From positions 682,001 through 746,000 of the forward strand of contig JAVTLE010000010.1 in the NCBI GenBank assembly GCA_033439295.1: DNA of 64,000 bases. Direction: 5' to 3'. Of the stretch, positions 23,601 to 33,600 are shown piece by piece. The notes beneath the pieces are model-generated. The model was not told where the DNA came from and did not search any database. It worked only from the letters and a program-made list of their open reading frames with translations. The position numbers and the translations under genes are program-made. Numbering within the stretch: the stretch's first letter is position 1; the number at the start of each line of letters is the position of its first letter. Source of the stretch: Deuterostichococcus epilithicus (taxonomy: Eukaryota > Chlorophyta > Trebouxiophyceae > Prasiolales > Stichococcaceae).

Positions 23601-25311
23601 GGTGGTCGATGAAACGGCCGGGCGTGGCCACCACGATCTCGACGCCGGCGCGCAGGTCCGACCGCTGCTCCCCCATGTTGATGCCGCCCACCACGATGGT
23701 GGTGCGCACAGTGCGCGATGACCGGCTGAACGCCTTGACCTCCTTCTCGATCTGCGGCGGGAGGGCTGGTGCGGTGAGGAGCGATCCATGCCACAGGAAA
23801 GACGTGCAGGACTGTGCACCCCTTTAATCGGCTCCCGCTTCTCGCCACTGGCCCACGACAGCAGGCTCTACATTAGTACGACACCGTGCAGGACAGCTAC
23901 TGTCTCTATGGGGTGTTTGAGTGGTTAGTTGGTGTACCACTCCGCCATGACGCCCAGCAGGGCCATCGCTCATGCCGGACCAGACACATCGTGTGACCAA
24001 CTGACCGCCGTAGGACCACTACTGCCCTGGGCTTTGTCGTGCCCCAGCGGGTTGCAGTTCGTTTGCTCGTCTTTGCTGCCTCAACGCTCCAAAAGCCAAC
24101 CCCCTACTAGGTGCCCATGCTTCGCTGAGCCTAGGATGTAATGCCGTGAAACCCAACTCGCGCTTCTCGAGGTGCGGCGCCAAATCGCTGCCGCAACAAG
24201 CGAACCTATGACACGGCCTAGAGGCCATATCAAGCAGGAAACAGTCGCTGTGACCAGCAGGCTATGGCGTGTGGCCATTACATGTGAGCGCCGGAAGCGC
24301 GGTGATGCAGGATCTCTCTGCATTGACTACCATGCAGAGTAGATGATCCCAGTAAATCTGCTTGCGGGTTTTCAAGTATGCTGACCTGCTGCGCCAGCTC
24401 GCGGGTAGGCGCCAGCACGAGGCCGATCGGCCCATCTCCCCGCCGAGTCTTGCTTTGTTGCAAGCAGTGCTGGATCATGGGGATGGCGAAGGACGCAGTC
24501 TTGCCGCTGCCGGTCTCTGCTTGGAAGCAGGCCTCGTCAGGGGTTGAGCTTGAAATGTTCCGGCGCACTGTGAAGCTCGCAATGCGTAGTGCTGCTGCGC
24601 ACCCATAGTGCATTCAACAAAACCCACCTGCACAGCCCAGGATATCCCGGCCCATGAGCGCGATGGGCATGCCCTGCGCCTGGATGGGGGTGGGCGACTG
24701 GTACTCCCGCTCCCTGATGTCCAGCATGATGTTGGCATGCAAATTCTGCGGGGAGAGGGTGTGCAGCGTCAACGTGACTAAGCTGTACAGACATCGATGA
24801 GCCAACCCGCATTGGACATGCAGGTGCAGGAGTCAGGAGGCAGCAGCCTGTATGATTTGTGCTCAAAGCCCACCATGTCATCAAAGGACTCAATGGGCGG
24901 CGCAGGTTTGCCGCTGGCGTCCTCAACGACGATGTGGAGCCGCGTCCGCGTCTCCTGCAGCTGCTCTTCTGTGAGTCCCAGCACGCGCGCGGACGGCTGC
25001 CATGCCTGAGGACCCGGCGCTGCTGCCTCTGGCGTCGGCGACTTGGCCGCTACAGGAATGTGGGAGAACACCGCGGCTCAGGGATGCTGAAGGAGGGGCC
25101 AACCTGCAGGTGATTCACCAAGGCGCCCAACATGCCGGCAGATCTGCGCGCCTGTATTGCTGCAGGCGTTGTGCTCACCCTGTTTGTCCAGGGACGCGGA
25201 GCTATCGGACCGGCTTGGTCGCTCGGTTGTGCTGGATGTTCCGTTTGCACGCGCGGGAGGCGGGCTTCCGCCGCCGCCTCTGTCACGCAGATGAGGAGGG
25301 ACGTATCCCAT
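20675..25311 (-). CDS. DEAD-box ATP-dependent RNA helicase
   Basis: Eleven exons are well supported: 25311-25179, 25049-24874, 24745-24628, 24516-24386, 23751-23505, 23151-23039, 22803-22639, 22326-22249, 21996-21840, 21464-21304 and 21106-20971. The start [12 protein letters not shown] is followed by the F/Q motif region ([32 protein letters not shown]), AETGSGKT across a splice join, [63 protein letters not shown] and HRIGRTGRAG. All helicase motifs are intact, so it should be an active RNA helicase; the plant RH subfamily was not determined. The intron after 23039 seems to have a GC donor (AAG then GCGAGC). The last exon is unresolved: candidate stops are at 20772 and 20675, so the 3' limit is provisional. 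Telomere-like motifs occur in two introns. Confidence 0.85.
21284..21294 (-). repeat. TTTAGGG telomere-like motif 9 bases into an intron
   Basis: On the minus strand the intron starting at 21303 reads GTGGGTTGC and then AGGGTTTAGGG, one and a half plant-type telomere units. Confidence 0.75.
22344..22363 (+). repeat. Telomere-like GGGTTA/GGGTTT pair near an acceptor
   Basis: AGGGTTA and TAGGGTTT lie within 20 bases inside the intron 22327-22638 of the minus-strand helicase gene, close to its 3' splice site. Confidence 0.55.
22805..22866 (-). repeat. 25-27-bp tandem repeat next to a 3' splice site
   Basis: Two full units and a partial third unit of TGCAG plus a GGCC-AGGAGGGAGCAGG core lie directly upstream (minus sense) of the exon starting at 22803. 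The repeat duplicates the pyrimidine tract and the TGCAG of the acceptor. Confidence 0.75.
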
Positions 25312-25982
25312 CTTGACGTTGCTCTGTCGCAGCAAACGGTTGCAAGGCTTGCGATGCCCGCTTGCCGCCGCTTGATGAGGCTCTGAATCGACAGGCTGCC
25401 AGCGAAGGTGTCAGCTGCGGTGTGGGTAAGTCAATCGTTGCTGATGATCAGCCAGTAATGGTTGGATCGCAAGCGAAGTTCTGGCCTTCGGCGAAGTTCC
25501 ATAAGCTGGACTGGGGAAGTTTGTGACCGCCGATACGGTGCAGCCGCCGCCGTGTTCCGCCGGTACTCGCAGCGAGCGCGATTGCCGGCTTGGTTGTGAA
25601 GACACAGGTCTGAGATTGTACAGTCTGCAGACGGCATGAAGCGCGCCACGTGCGTGTCACCTTGCTTGTTGAGCGTGCACCGCCCATCAACATGGTGGCG
25701 CGGACGGTGTTCACTCACTCAGCGTTTCTCTCCTTGCTGACGCGTGTGTGCCTCTGAACTTCACAAAACACACTCACACACTCGGAAAACATCTAGTCTC
25801 TCACTGAATCTACGATCCGCCCCCTATCTGGGAGGATCCCGTCGCGGCTGCGCACACTCGGCAGTGGCCGCTGCTATTGCCGTGCCACCTCATGATGCAT
25901 GTTAAGAAGCGTAAAAGGATGCATTCAGAGCAATCAAAGATCGCTTGCAACCTTCCACTGCTTCCAAGCAGGCTGACAGCCG
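25312..25982. other. Intergenic region, helicase promoter side
   Basis: About 670 bases between the bL17m stop and the helicase start codon, both on the minus strand. No exon, RNA gene or repeat is supported. Confidence 0.4.
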
Positions 25983-26751
25983 TCACCGCTTGCCCAATGC
26001 TGCCTCCGCTGCGGGCGGCAGGAGGCTGGCGCCTGGAGGTCTGGCTGGCCGCAGCTCGCCTTCCCTGTCGATGTACCTGGATTCGCGCGCGCAGGCTGAT
26101 TTTCAAAGATGCTGGTGACACTGGAACCATTTCTAGGCAAGCGCAGACAGCCATCGGCGCGGGTAACATGGATACGGCATGCACTCACTCGATGTATGCC
26201 ATCTGCGCAGCGTCGTTGGACCGCCGCCGCGTCTGCAGCACTCGCGTGTAGCCGCCCTGCCGTTCCCTGTACCGCTCCGCTAAATCCGTGAACAGCTTGT
26301 GCAGCGCAGAGTCCTCCTTTACAATGGCAGCCGCCGCCCGCCTGGCTTGCAGCGTGTCCTGCACAGGATGATCCCTGCTGTTGCCGTCTGTTCTTCTGTT
26401 TGCAAGATCACATCGCTTGTGCGAAAGGCAATCGCATGTTTTTCGATCGGATAAGGTTGTCTGCCAGACGCTGAGCCGGCTGCAGATGGCGCTTACCTGC
26501 TTGCCCAGCGTGACCACCTGGTCTGCTATCCTCCGCAGCTCCTTTGCGCGAGGGAGCGTCGTCTCGATGCGCTCGTGTGTAATCAGCTGTGTCACCATCG
26601 TCCTGCAAGAGGATGTCAAACCCATGAGCCACATGCCTGGCGGCGCACCCGCAAAATGTGTAGCCAGGCAGGACAACGGCTCTCACTTTAGCATCGCCAT
26701 CCTGTGCGGCGTCCTGCGGCCCAGCTTCCTGAAGCTGACACCGTGCTTCAT
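25983..26751 (-). CDS. MRPL17: Mitochondrial ribosomal protein bL17m
   Basis: Four exons in phase: 26751-26687, 26602-26497, 26358-26189 and 26076-25983, giving 144 residues. The protein starts MKHGVSFRKLGRRTPHRMAM and continues TMVTQLITHERIETTLPRAK and LHKLFTDLAERY, then GGYTRVLQ and DAAQMAYIEYIDREGELR. This is the bL17 fold of the large ribosomal subunit, and the wording FRKL-HRMAML and AYIE-IDRE fits the plant mitochondrial version rather than the plastid one. An in-frame TGA overlaps the GTGAGT donor after AYIE, so an annotation that reads through the donor would truncate the protein by about 31 residues. No separate presequence is visible, as in plant relatives. Confidence 0.9.
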
Positions 26752-28037
26752 GGCTCAGCGCCCCAGCTGCGGTCCGAAGTTTGCCGGTATGCTTTCACAA
26801 GGGTGCAGATGGGTTGTTGCGTCGAAGTCTGGTCCAGAGGAGCACAGCGTCGCGACAGTGGATAGTAGCGCGCAACGGTCAGAAAGCTGTATATGGGTGT
26901 GTGTGCATCTATCTTGCGCATAGAGGTTTTGCCGATGCATGCAGCAGCAAGTGGCCACAGTGGGGGACTGGCGCGGCGCCTAAGGCATAAACCCTATAGC
27001 TTACGTCTGCGCGGCGGGTATATCAACGGCTCGGCGAACGGCTTGATGTTTGACGGGTCCGGCACTGCACAGTGTTCTGATCGACTGTCCACGTCATCCC
27101 CTCCGCAGGCCTCGACGCTGCACGGATGCCCACCTACCCGAAAGTCAGCAGAGCGCGAGGGATGCCAGTCATCATTACGATGCCTCTGCGTGCCAGCCTT
27201 TAATCGGGGCGTCATCTCAAATTTGTTGCATCACCCTCGTCAGTTCTTTCCTCCTGATCTGAAAGCTAGGTTGCAGTGGGCACCAGGATGGTAGCGGCAT
27301 CGAGTGATTTGCACGTTGTTGCACTCACACGGGCTGCGCCGCCATCTATTGTAGATTCCAGGCAGCACACATCCGCAGCGTGCAGCTGAAGTCTTTCTCA
27401 CCTTGGAGTCCAACCTTCCCAGCAGGTCAGCATGTCAAAGAGAGTTGCAGTAGGTTCAGCTCGTCACCAACTTGGCGTTTTGTACCTGGCACATCTCATA
27501 TATATGACCAGAACCCGCCGCAGAGCCTCGCAACGACGGGCAGGCGTGGTCGTCTGGTTGCTCGATTCATGCTGCTACGACATCACCATCAGAGATGATT
27601 GGGTCCGATGGCGCAGTTGCCAGGGTCTTGCCAAATGAGCGCCTGCCGGCGGCCTGGCACAACGAGAGTTACGTTCTACCAAATGCCGGTACGTCTGTGT
27701 GGCCGAGGCGTATCACACCGCATCATACCGCGCGGTGCACTACGAACAGTCAGCGGTTTGGTCGATCCGAGGTTGGAGGCTCCCAATTGGGCAATGGACC
27801 AGTTGGACTAATAATTGATCAGTCAACTTCATTTGCTCTGCCGACCCGCCCGGCAAAATTTCGTCCGCTCATCGGCCCTCACATCTTAGCATTGCTACAG
27901 CATATAACAACTGCAACACACCGCACAGCTCTCCTTTCGGTCCGCGAGGCGCTGGTTGCATCTGCACCTCGGTCGATCTGTGGCAACATTTGTACCAACT
28001 AGCTGCAGGCAAACGAGGCCAGATGTGAAACATTCAC
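26752..28037. other. Large divergent intergenic region
   Basis: About 1.3 kb between the divergent bL17m and glycosyltransferase start codons. I found no exon with family motifs, no tRNA-like fold and no clear repeat. It presumably holds two promoters and 5' UTRs. Confidence 0.4.
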
Positions 28038-30108
28038 ATGTTTCGGTTGTCACGCCTTAGCCATTCCAGTCTCAAGATGCGGGCGCTGCAGGCCGCAGCC
28101 GTGTGCTGCACCACCATTGCGCTGCTGGTCATCTGCTGCTACGGCCACACTGGGCGGGGGCTGGCAGCCACGGCACAGCAGCTCGACATGCCCGTGCTGA
28201 CCAACACGACGCTGCTGACCCACCTGCATGCGGTGGCCACGCCGCGGAGGGAGCTGGTGTTCACGACCACCTCGGCATGGACTGCGCCGATCGTGGACAT
28301 GCTAAAAAACTTCATGTACCACATGCATGCGGTCGGCAGGGATGGCAACTTGATGGTCATAAGCCAAGACCTTACCACCTGCGAGAAGCTGCTGGTGCGA
28401 GTTGTGTCTTGCCACCATGAAATCGATGCAGCATCTTTGAACAAACTGATGTGGGGACTTTGACTTCGCAGTGCTCCTGACGCCCGTGCCTACTGGTGCT
28501 GCAGGCAGAGAACATACCGTGTTACCTGGACGACGTGTCACCAAAGTCATTTGACTTTCCAGCCGGCCACCGGTATGGAGAGCGGCCCTGGGACTTTGGC
28601 AAGATCTGGTGGTCGCTGCACCTTGCGCAGCTGGGCTACACGTCGCTGTATTTGGACAACGACGTTGCGGCGGTCGGAGACCCCCTGGCTGCCGACATCA
28701 TGTCGTCGCCCTACGATCTAGAGGTACTATCTTGGCAACATTTCCTGCTGACTGATGGGTCCGCTCCTTCCCCGCATGGGTACAGACTGACCAGCAGTTC
28801 TGCACTGTTCCCAGCACCGCTGAGGCGGCAGAGCGTGACTGCCGCGCAGGGCCTCAGCGACTTCAGGGGAGGAGAGCTGCCACGCTTGGGCAGCATCCTC
28901 GACAAGCGCTGCGAGCTATACAGGGAAAAGCTGGACAAATCCGTGCCGGGAGGTGAGTGGTCGCCCTCCACGATACTCTGCAGTTGCACTGGACACTATT
29001 GGCCTTGCACTGCTCAATGAAAGAGCTGACCGTGCTGAAACAGGCGACGTGTTTCACCCTGCCTGGGAGATTCGGCGGAACGAGACCTCGCTGCGGGCGC
29101 TGGCGCCATGCCAAAGCCTGGGCGCGTACTATGTCAAGCCCACGCCCGCGGCCATGAAGTTTCTGGCCAAGCTGTCGGACTGGGTAGTGCACACCCACAC
29201 CCAGCAGTGGGACCAGGCAGCGTGGAACGAGGTGGGGCACATCTGTGCAATTCGTGAAGGTCTCGAGGTCGGTTGGCTGCGGACTGATTGCTGACGAGCA
29301 GTGCACCCATGCGACCAGGGAGCTGCAGGTTGAGCATGACGTGTCGTCATGCCCGCAGGTGGTCATGGCCTTTTTGATCGGCATGGGTGATGAGGAGCCG
29401 CTGCGCTACCGCATCCTGCCCATCAGCAGGTTCATGAACCTAGGTGAGCGACTGCTGCTGTTGCATATGGCCGACGATGCAATACTCCGGCTTCAAACGA
29501 CATCGAAGCGCAGGCCTCCCGAGCGATGTTCGATCAGCAGCTGTATAATCAGCAATTGAAGGCGAATTCTGCTTTCGGTGCAGAGATATACCAAAAGCGG
29601 ATAAAGGACAACCTTCATGTGCAGCCGGTGCTGCTGCACGCCGGCTACCTCAACAAGGAGGCCAAAGTGAGTGGTTGTGCTTGCATATGATGGTTACTTT
29701 GCTTGATGGTTCAGGCAGCTTGAGACTGCACTGGCTGCGCAGAGGCAAGCTGCAGCGCTTGCGCAACGAGAAGTGCAGCATTCTTTGCATGTGCACTCAC
29801 TCACCCTCTGTCTGATTGCGGCGCAACAGATGGAGCGCTTCCAGGAGCTGGGCGTGTGGCGGGCCGACATTTGGCAGCCAGAGCTGGGGGTGGCGGGCCT
29901 CAAGGCGCGGCGGAAGGCGTGTGGCGGGTCACTTGCCCAGTGCAGCGGCCGCAGACCCGCAGCCCGGCGATGGCTCCTGGCGCTGCTGCTGCTGGGTGTT
30001 GCTGTCGGGCTGCTGGTGGCAGCCCGGTGGGCGGCCAAGCACGGCCACGGCGGGCTGCTGCCAAGCGTCATGCGGGGCGGTGGCCGAGGGTGGAGCTCAG
30101 AGACCTGA
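28038..30108 (+). CDS. Type II membrane glycosyltransferase, nucleotide-diphospho-sugar transferase (PF03407/GT77-like)
   Basis: Seven exons keep phase: 28038-28394, 28505-28723, 28850-28952, 29044-29231, 29359-29443, 29584-29666 and 29830-30108, 437 residues. An N-terminal signal anchor (AAAVCCTTIALLVICCYG) is followed by a catalytic region with VFTTTSAWTAPIVDM, FGKIWWSLHLAQLGYTSLYL and the acidic metal/sugar-nucleotide motif DND (about residues 170-172), then QQWDQAAWNE. These fit the plant GT77-like fold, whose members add arabinose or xylose to cell-wall glycoproteins and pectin in the Golgi. The substrate here is unknown. The final exon encodes a second hydrophobic segment (LLALLLLGVAVGLLVAA) close to the C-terminus, which is unusual for this family. 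A TGTAA motif lies about 30 bases after the stop. Confidence 0.8.
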
Positions 30109-30698
30109 GCCAGGCGCAGCTTTGGGTTTCGTACCCGTGTAAAGGCTTGCTTTTGGTCGGCCGTCGATACGGCGCACTCAGAATTTGTTTGGGCAATCGT
30201 TTCAGGACTATTTTTTCCGTGCATGGCCTTCATGCGCCACAGATCCAGGCGTGACCCATGAAGGCCTGCACGCTGCTTCGGACGCTATTTGCTGTAGGCA
30301 TGTCTGTCCTTCGCTGCAACATTGCAAGCTGCTGCCTTTTGCTCGCCTGCTTCAAGTGGGGGTGTGCTTCATCATTGAGTGCAAGCTGGAAAGAGCTGCC
30401 AATTGCGACACAGGGCGCCCTGGCTTGTGTTCGCCAAGATCAACGCTCCGTTCAGCTACGCTCCACGGTCAGAACATGTCAGCGCAACAGCATCTTATAC
30501 AGGTTTCTCATCGATTGATCTCTCATTCATTGGCCGGTGCATGCGACAAACAATCGCAATCATAGCACCCTGGCCGAGCGATAAACAACGCAGACTTCGC
30601 GAGAGTCCTGTTCACGTTCAATCAACGAGATTCTAGCTACTGCACTTGCTAGCAACATCGCAGCGCAGCATCTGAGATGCGTTGTTCAATCTGAGATC
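30109..30698. other. Intergenic region between two plus-strand genes
   Basis: About 590 bases holding the glycosyltransferase 3' UTR and the promoter of the next gene. Nothing else is recognised. Confidence 0.4.
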
Positions 30699-33600
30699 AT
30701 GGAGGATCCACTCAAAAGTAAGTGCTTGGCCATCACGCTTGTGGTCGTGCTGACAACATTTGAAGGATACCACCCATGAGATGTGCCTGCGGTCGATAGC
30801 TTTTCGTGCATAAACAGATCCAGGTCCCAAGCGCACGCCGCCGCAGTCGGACAGCGCCACATCAGAACATCCAGAGCCAGAGGAGGTGAGCTCGCACATG
30901 GTATCATTTGAAGTCCGAAACCCCCCTGCTATGAACAGCGACGAAGGGTGTTGAAAGCCTGATCGTGTGGTGCGTGCGCAGGTTACAGAGCGCTTTGCGG
31001 ATGTCAGCATCCGCACAGATGTCAGCAACGCAGAAGTGAACGACCTCCCAGACGGCAGCGGCAGCATCGAACCAGCTCTCTCGGAAGCAGGTGAAAGCTC
31101 CAAGGCGCAGGTGCATGCAGCAGCTGCACAAGTGCGTTGCATCCCATTCGAACCCTGCTCCCTTGATATGCAGCCACGCCAGCGGCTGCACCAGGGCGAC
31201 TACCCACAGACGCAGCCGTGCACCCTTTGGACGTCAAAACCCAGCCACAGCAGCAAGCTGCGCCGAGCAGCCCGCCACCCGGATCGCCAGGGGCAAGCAC
31301 GCCAGCACCGCAAGCGGCAGAGGCCTCAGCGGCGGCGTCACCGGCCCCGCAGTCGCCAGCGGAGTTCCCAGCGCCTTCGGCCCGGAGGTCGCCCACCCCC
31401 AGCGACTCACCCAACGACGTCTTCAGCCAGCGCTTCCAGGCGGAGGCCCGGAAGCTTGGGGACGACCTGCCCAACCGGCCCGCAAAGGCACGTTGATGCG
31501 CCTACTTGCATTGCACATGTCATGGTCGATATCTGGAGCTGCGGCCTGGACGCTGCTCAGGAGCATGTTCAGAAGCTCCGTCGAGCTGTCAGTACGTTGT
31601 CCACAATCAGTGTCCACAATCGTTCCGGAACAGTTGCTAGATTCGTGATGCCCCCCTCGGCGACTGCCTGCAGGTGAGTTTCAGGGCGCTGGCGCGCAGC
31701 CCGGGGCTCGCCGCTGCCGCCCGGGCAGAGCTGCTCGCCCGGCAGCACACCGGGCGCATCGTCACCGACGACGGCAGCGAAGTGGGTTGTTTGTTCATGG
31801 ATTTTGTGTACGAGTTTGCCTGCGGGCCCGTCCCAGGGGTGCGGGGAAGTACTGGAGCCAGCACTGCAGGTTTTTGTCTTGGAGACTGATGTGGGTGGCG
31901 GGGCCAGTCTGGCATGACAACCTGCTCTGTGGGCGCGTCTCAAACGGCTGTGCAGCAGCAGAAACATTGCATGACCTGGCATGATGCCAGGCGTGGACGG
32001 TTGTGCACTCGGTGCACGTGTACTTCTCGGTGAGGGAACATTGTACGGGGATACCCTTCACGGCATGTCGGGTGTGGACTGTGGCGCATGGGCTGAATGC
32101 GGACCGTGTGCGCACTGCTGTTTAGCAGCTGGAGAAATCACGCTCGAGATGTGTGACGCTTCAGGTGCGGACGATGGCGCACGCCCTGGACGTGGAGCGG
32201 GCGCGGGCGACACTGGAGGCGCTGGACAGCGACGTGCGCGAGGAGGCCGGCATCAACCAGGTCTGCATCCTGTGCTTCCTGCTGCTGAGACGGCACGGCG
32301 TGCTTGTCCCCTTCCGGGGACGAACAGCCGACCCGCCCCGGCAACAAAGGGGACATGCAGCGCCCGAGCGCATCAGAAGCTGCAGCTGCGGGGGCTGACG
32401 CGAGGCACAGGCACCGACGAGGACGGTGTGGTTCTGCGATCGATGGAGGACGCCGCTGAGACCAGGCCACCGATCCCGCAGCTGCCTGCAGCCAGCGCCC
32501 GGCGTCCCTTGCATAAGCTCTGTGTATGACTCATGTGCTGCAGACTGCCAGAACACTGATACAATCGAATGCTGTGTGTAGGAGCTGTCGGGGGTTGTGG
32601 GAATGGTGGCTGGGCTGCGTGCGGCACAAGCTGACATGTGAAAGTTTCTATCGTGTGGGACTGGTGACGACGCGGCTAGACGGCATGCGTTGCGTTGTGG
32701 AGCGGGCGTCAGGTGCCGCACAGTACTCCTGATGTGAGAGGAATGCCTGAAATGTGCCTGGCGCAGGAGTTGCTGGTGCTGGTGGAGGCGCGGCTGGGCG
32801 GCATGCACCTACATGCAGCTATGGGTGCATCACACATGATGACCCTGAAGCTGTGCTGCCTTGACAGGAGCTGCTGGGGCTGGTGGAGACGCGGCTGGGC
32901 GGCATGCGGCGCAGCGCCGAGCGGGCGCTCGGCGCCGCGCAGGCGCTGGCGGCGGCGGAGGCGGCCTACTCGCGGGCGCTGGGAATCGTGTCGGGCATCG
33001 CGCTGGCGAGCGACGCTGACGCGCCGCCGCTGCGCGCCGCGCTGGCCGCCTTCCGTCGCCTGCCGGAGGCCGTCGGCGCCGTGCACTCGGAGGTGCGGAT
33101 ATAGGGTTTGCGCTGCTGCAATGCAGGGCAGGGGAACGGCGGCGTGGGGGACGCGGGGCACTGGGCCCCCCCTGCGCCCCGCGCTCGTCACCAGAGAGGC
33201 GAAGGGTGGGCCTGCAGCGGCGCTGTGCCGCTGCTTTGTCTGGGCGCATCCGCACAGGCACTGCGATCGTGCGGGTCCTCTGCGCGAGAGGCGCCCACAG
33301 GCAGGTGCGCACATGGCGCTGCAGAGATGCAGGAGGTCCTGGCGCCGACACCGCAGGCGCACTTCTCAGCCTCTGTCAGAGGTCCGGCACCGACGCCACG
33401 CATGCTGCCGCCGGTCTCCAGGTGCAGCAGGGCGATGGCGGGCAGGCCGCTGCAAGTGCACCAAAAGGGTGCACCCCGCAGCCGCTGATCTCAAATATAA
33501 CCTGACACCGTCCATGCTGCCGCCGCCGTCCAGGTGCAGCTGGGCCTGGCGGGCGCAGCGCGGCGGGTGCAGCTGCTGGTGGTGCACCTGCGGCAGGAGT

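Noticed and set aside
23917-24080. tRNA-like stretch (GAGTGGTTAGTTGGT, later GGGTTGCAGTTCG)
   Set aside because: The A-box resemblance is partial, and no matching acceptor stem, anticodon arm or proper B box could be folded; it sits in an intron of the helicase gene.
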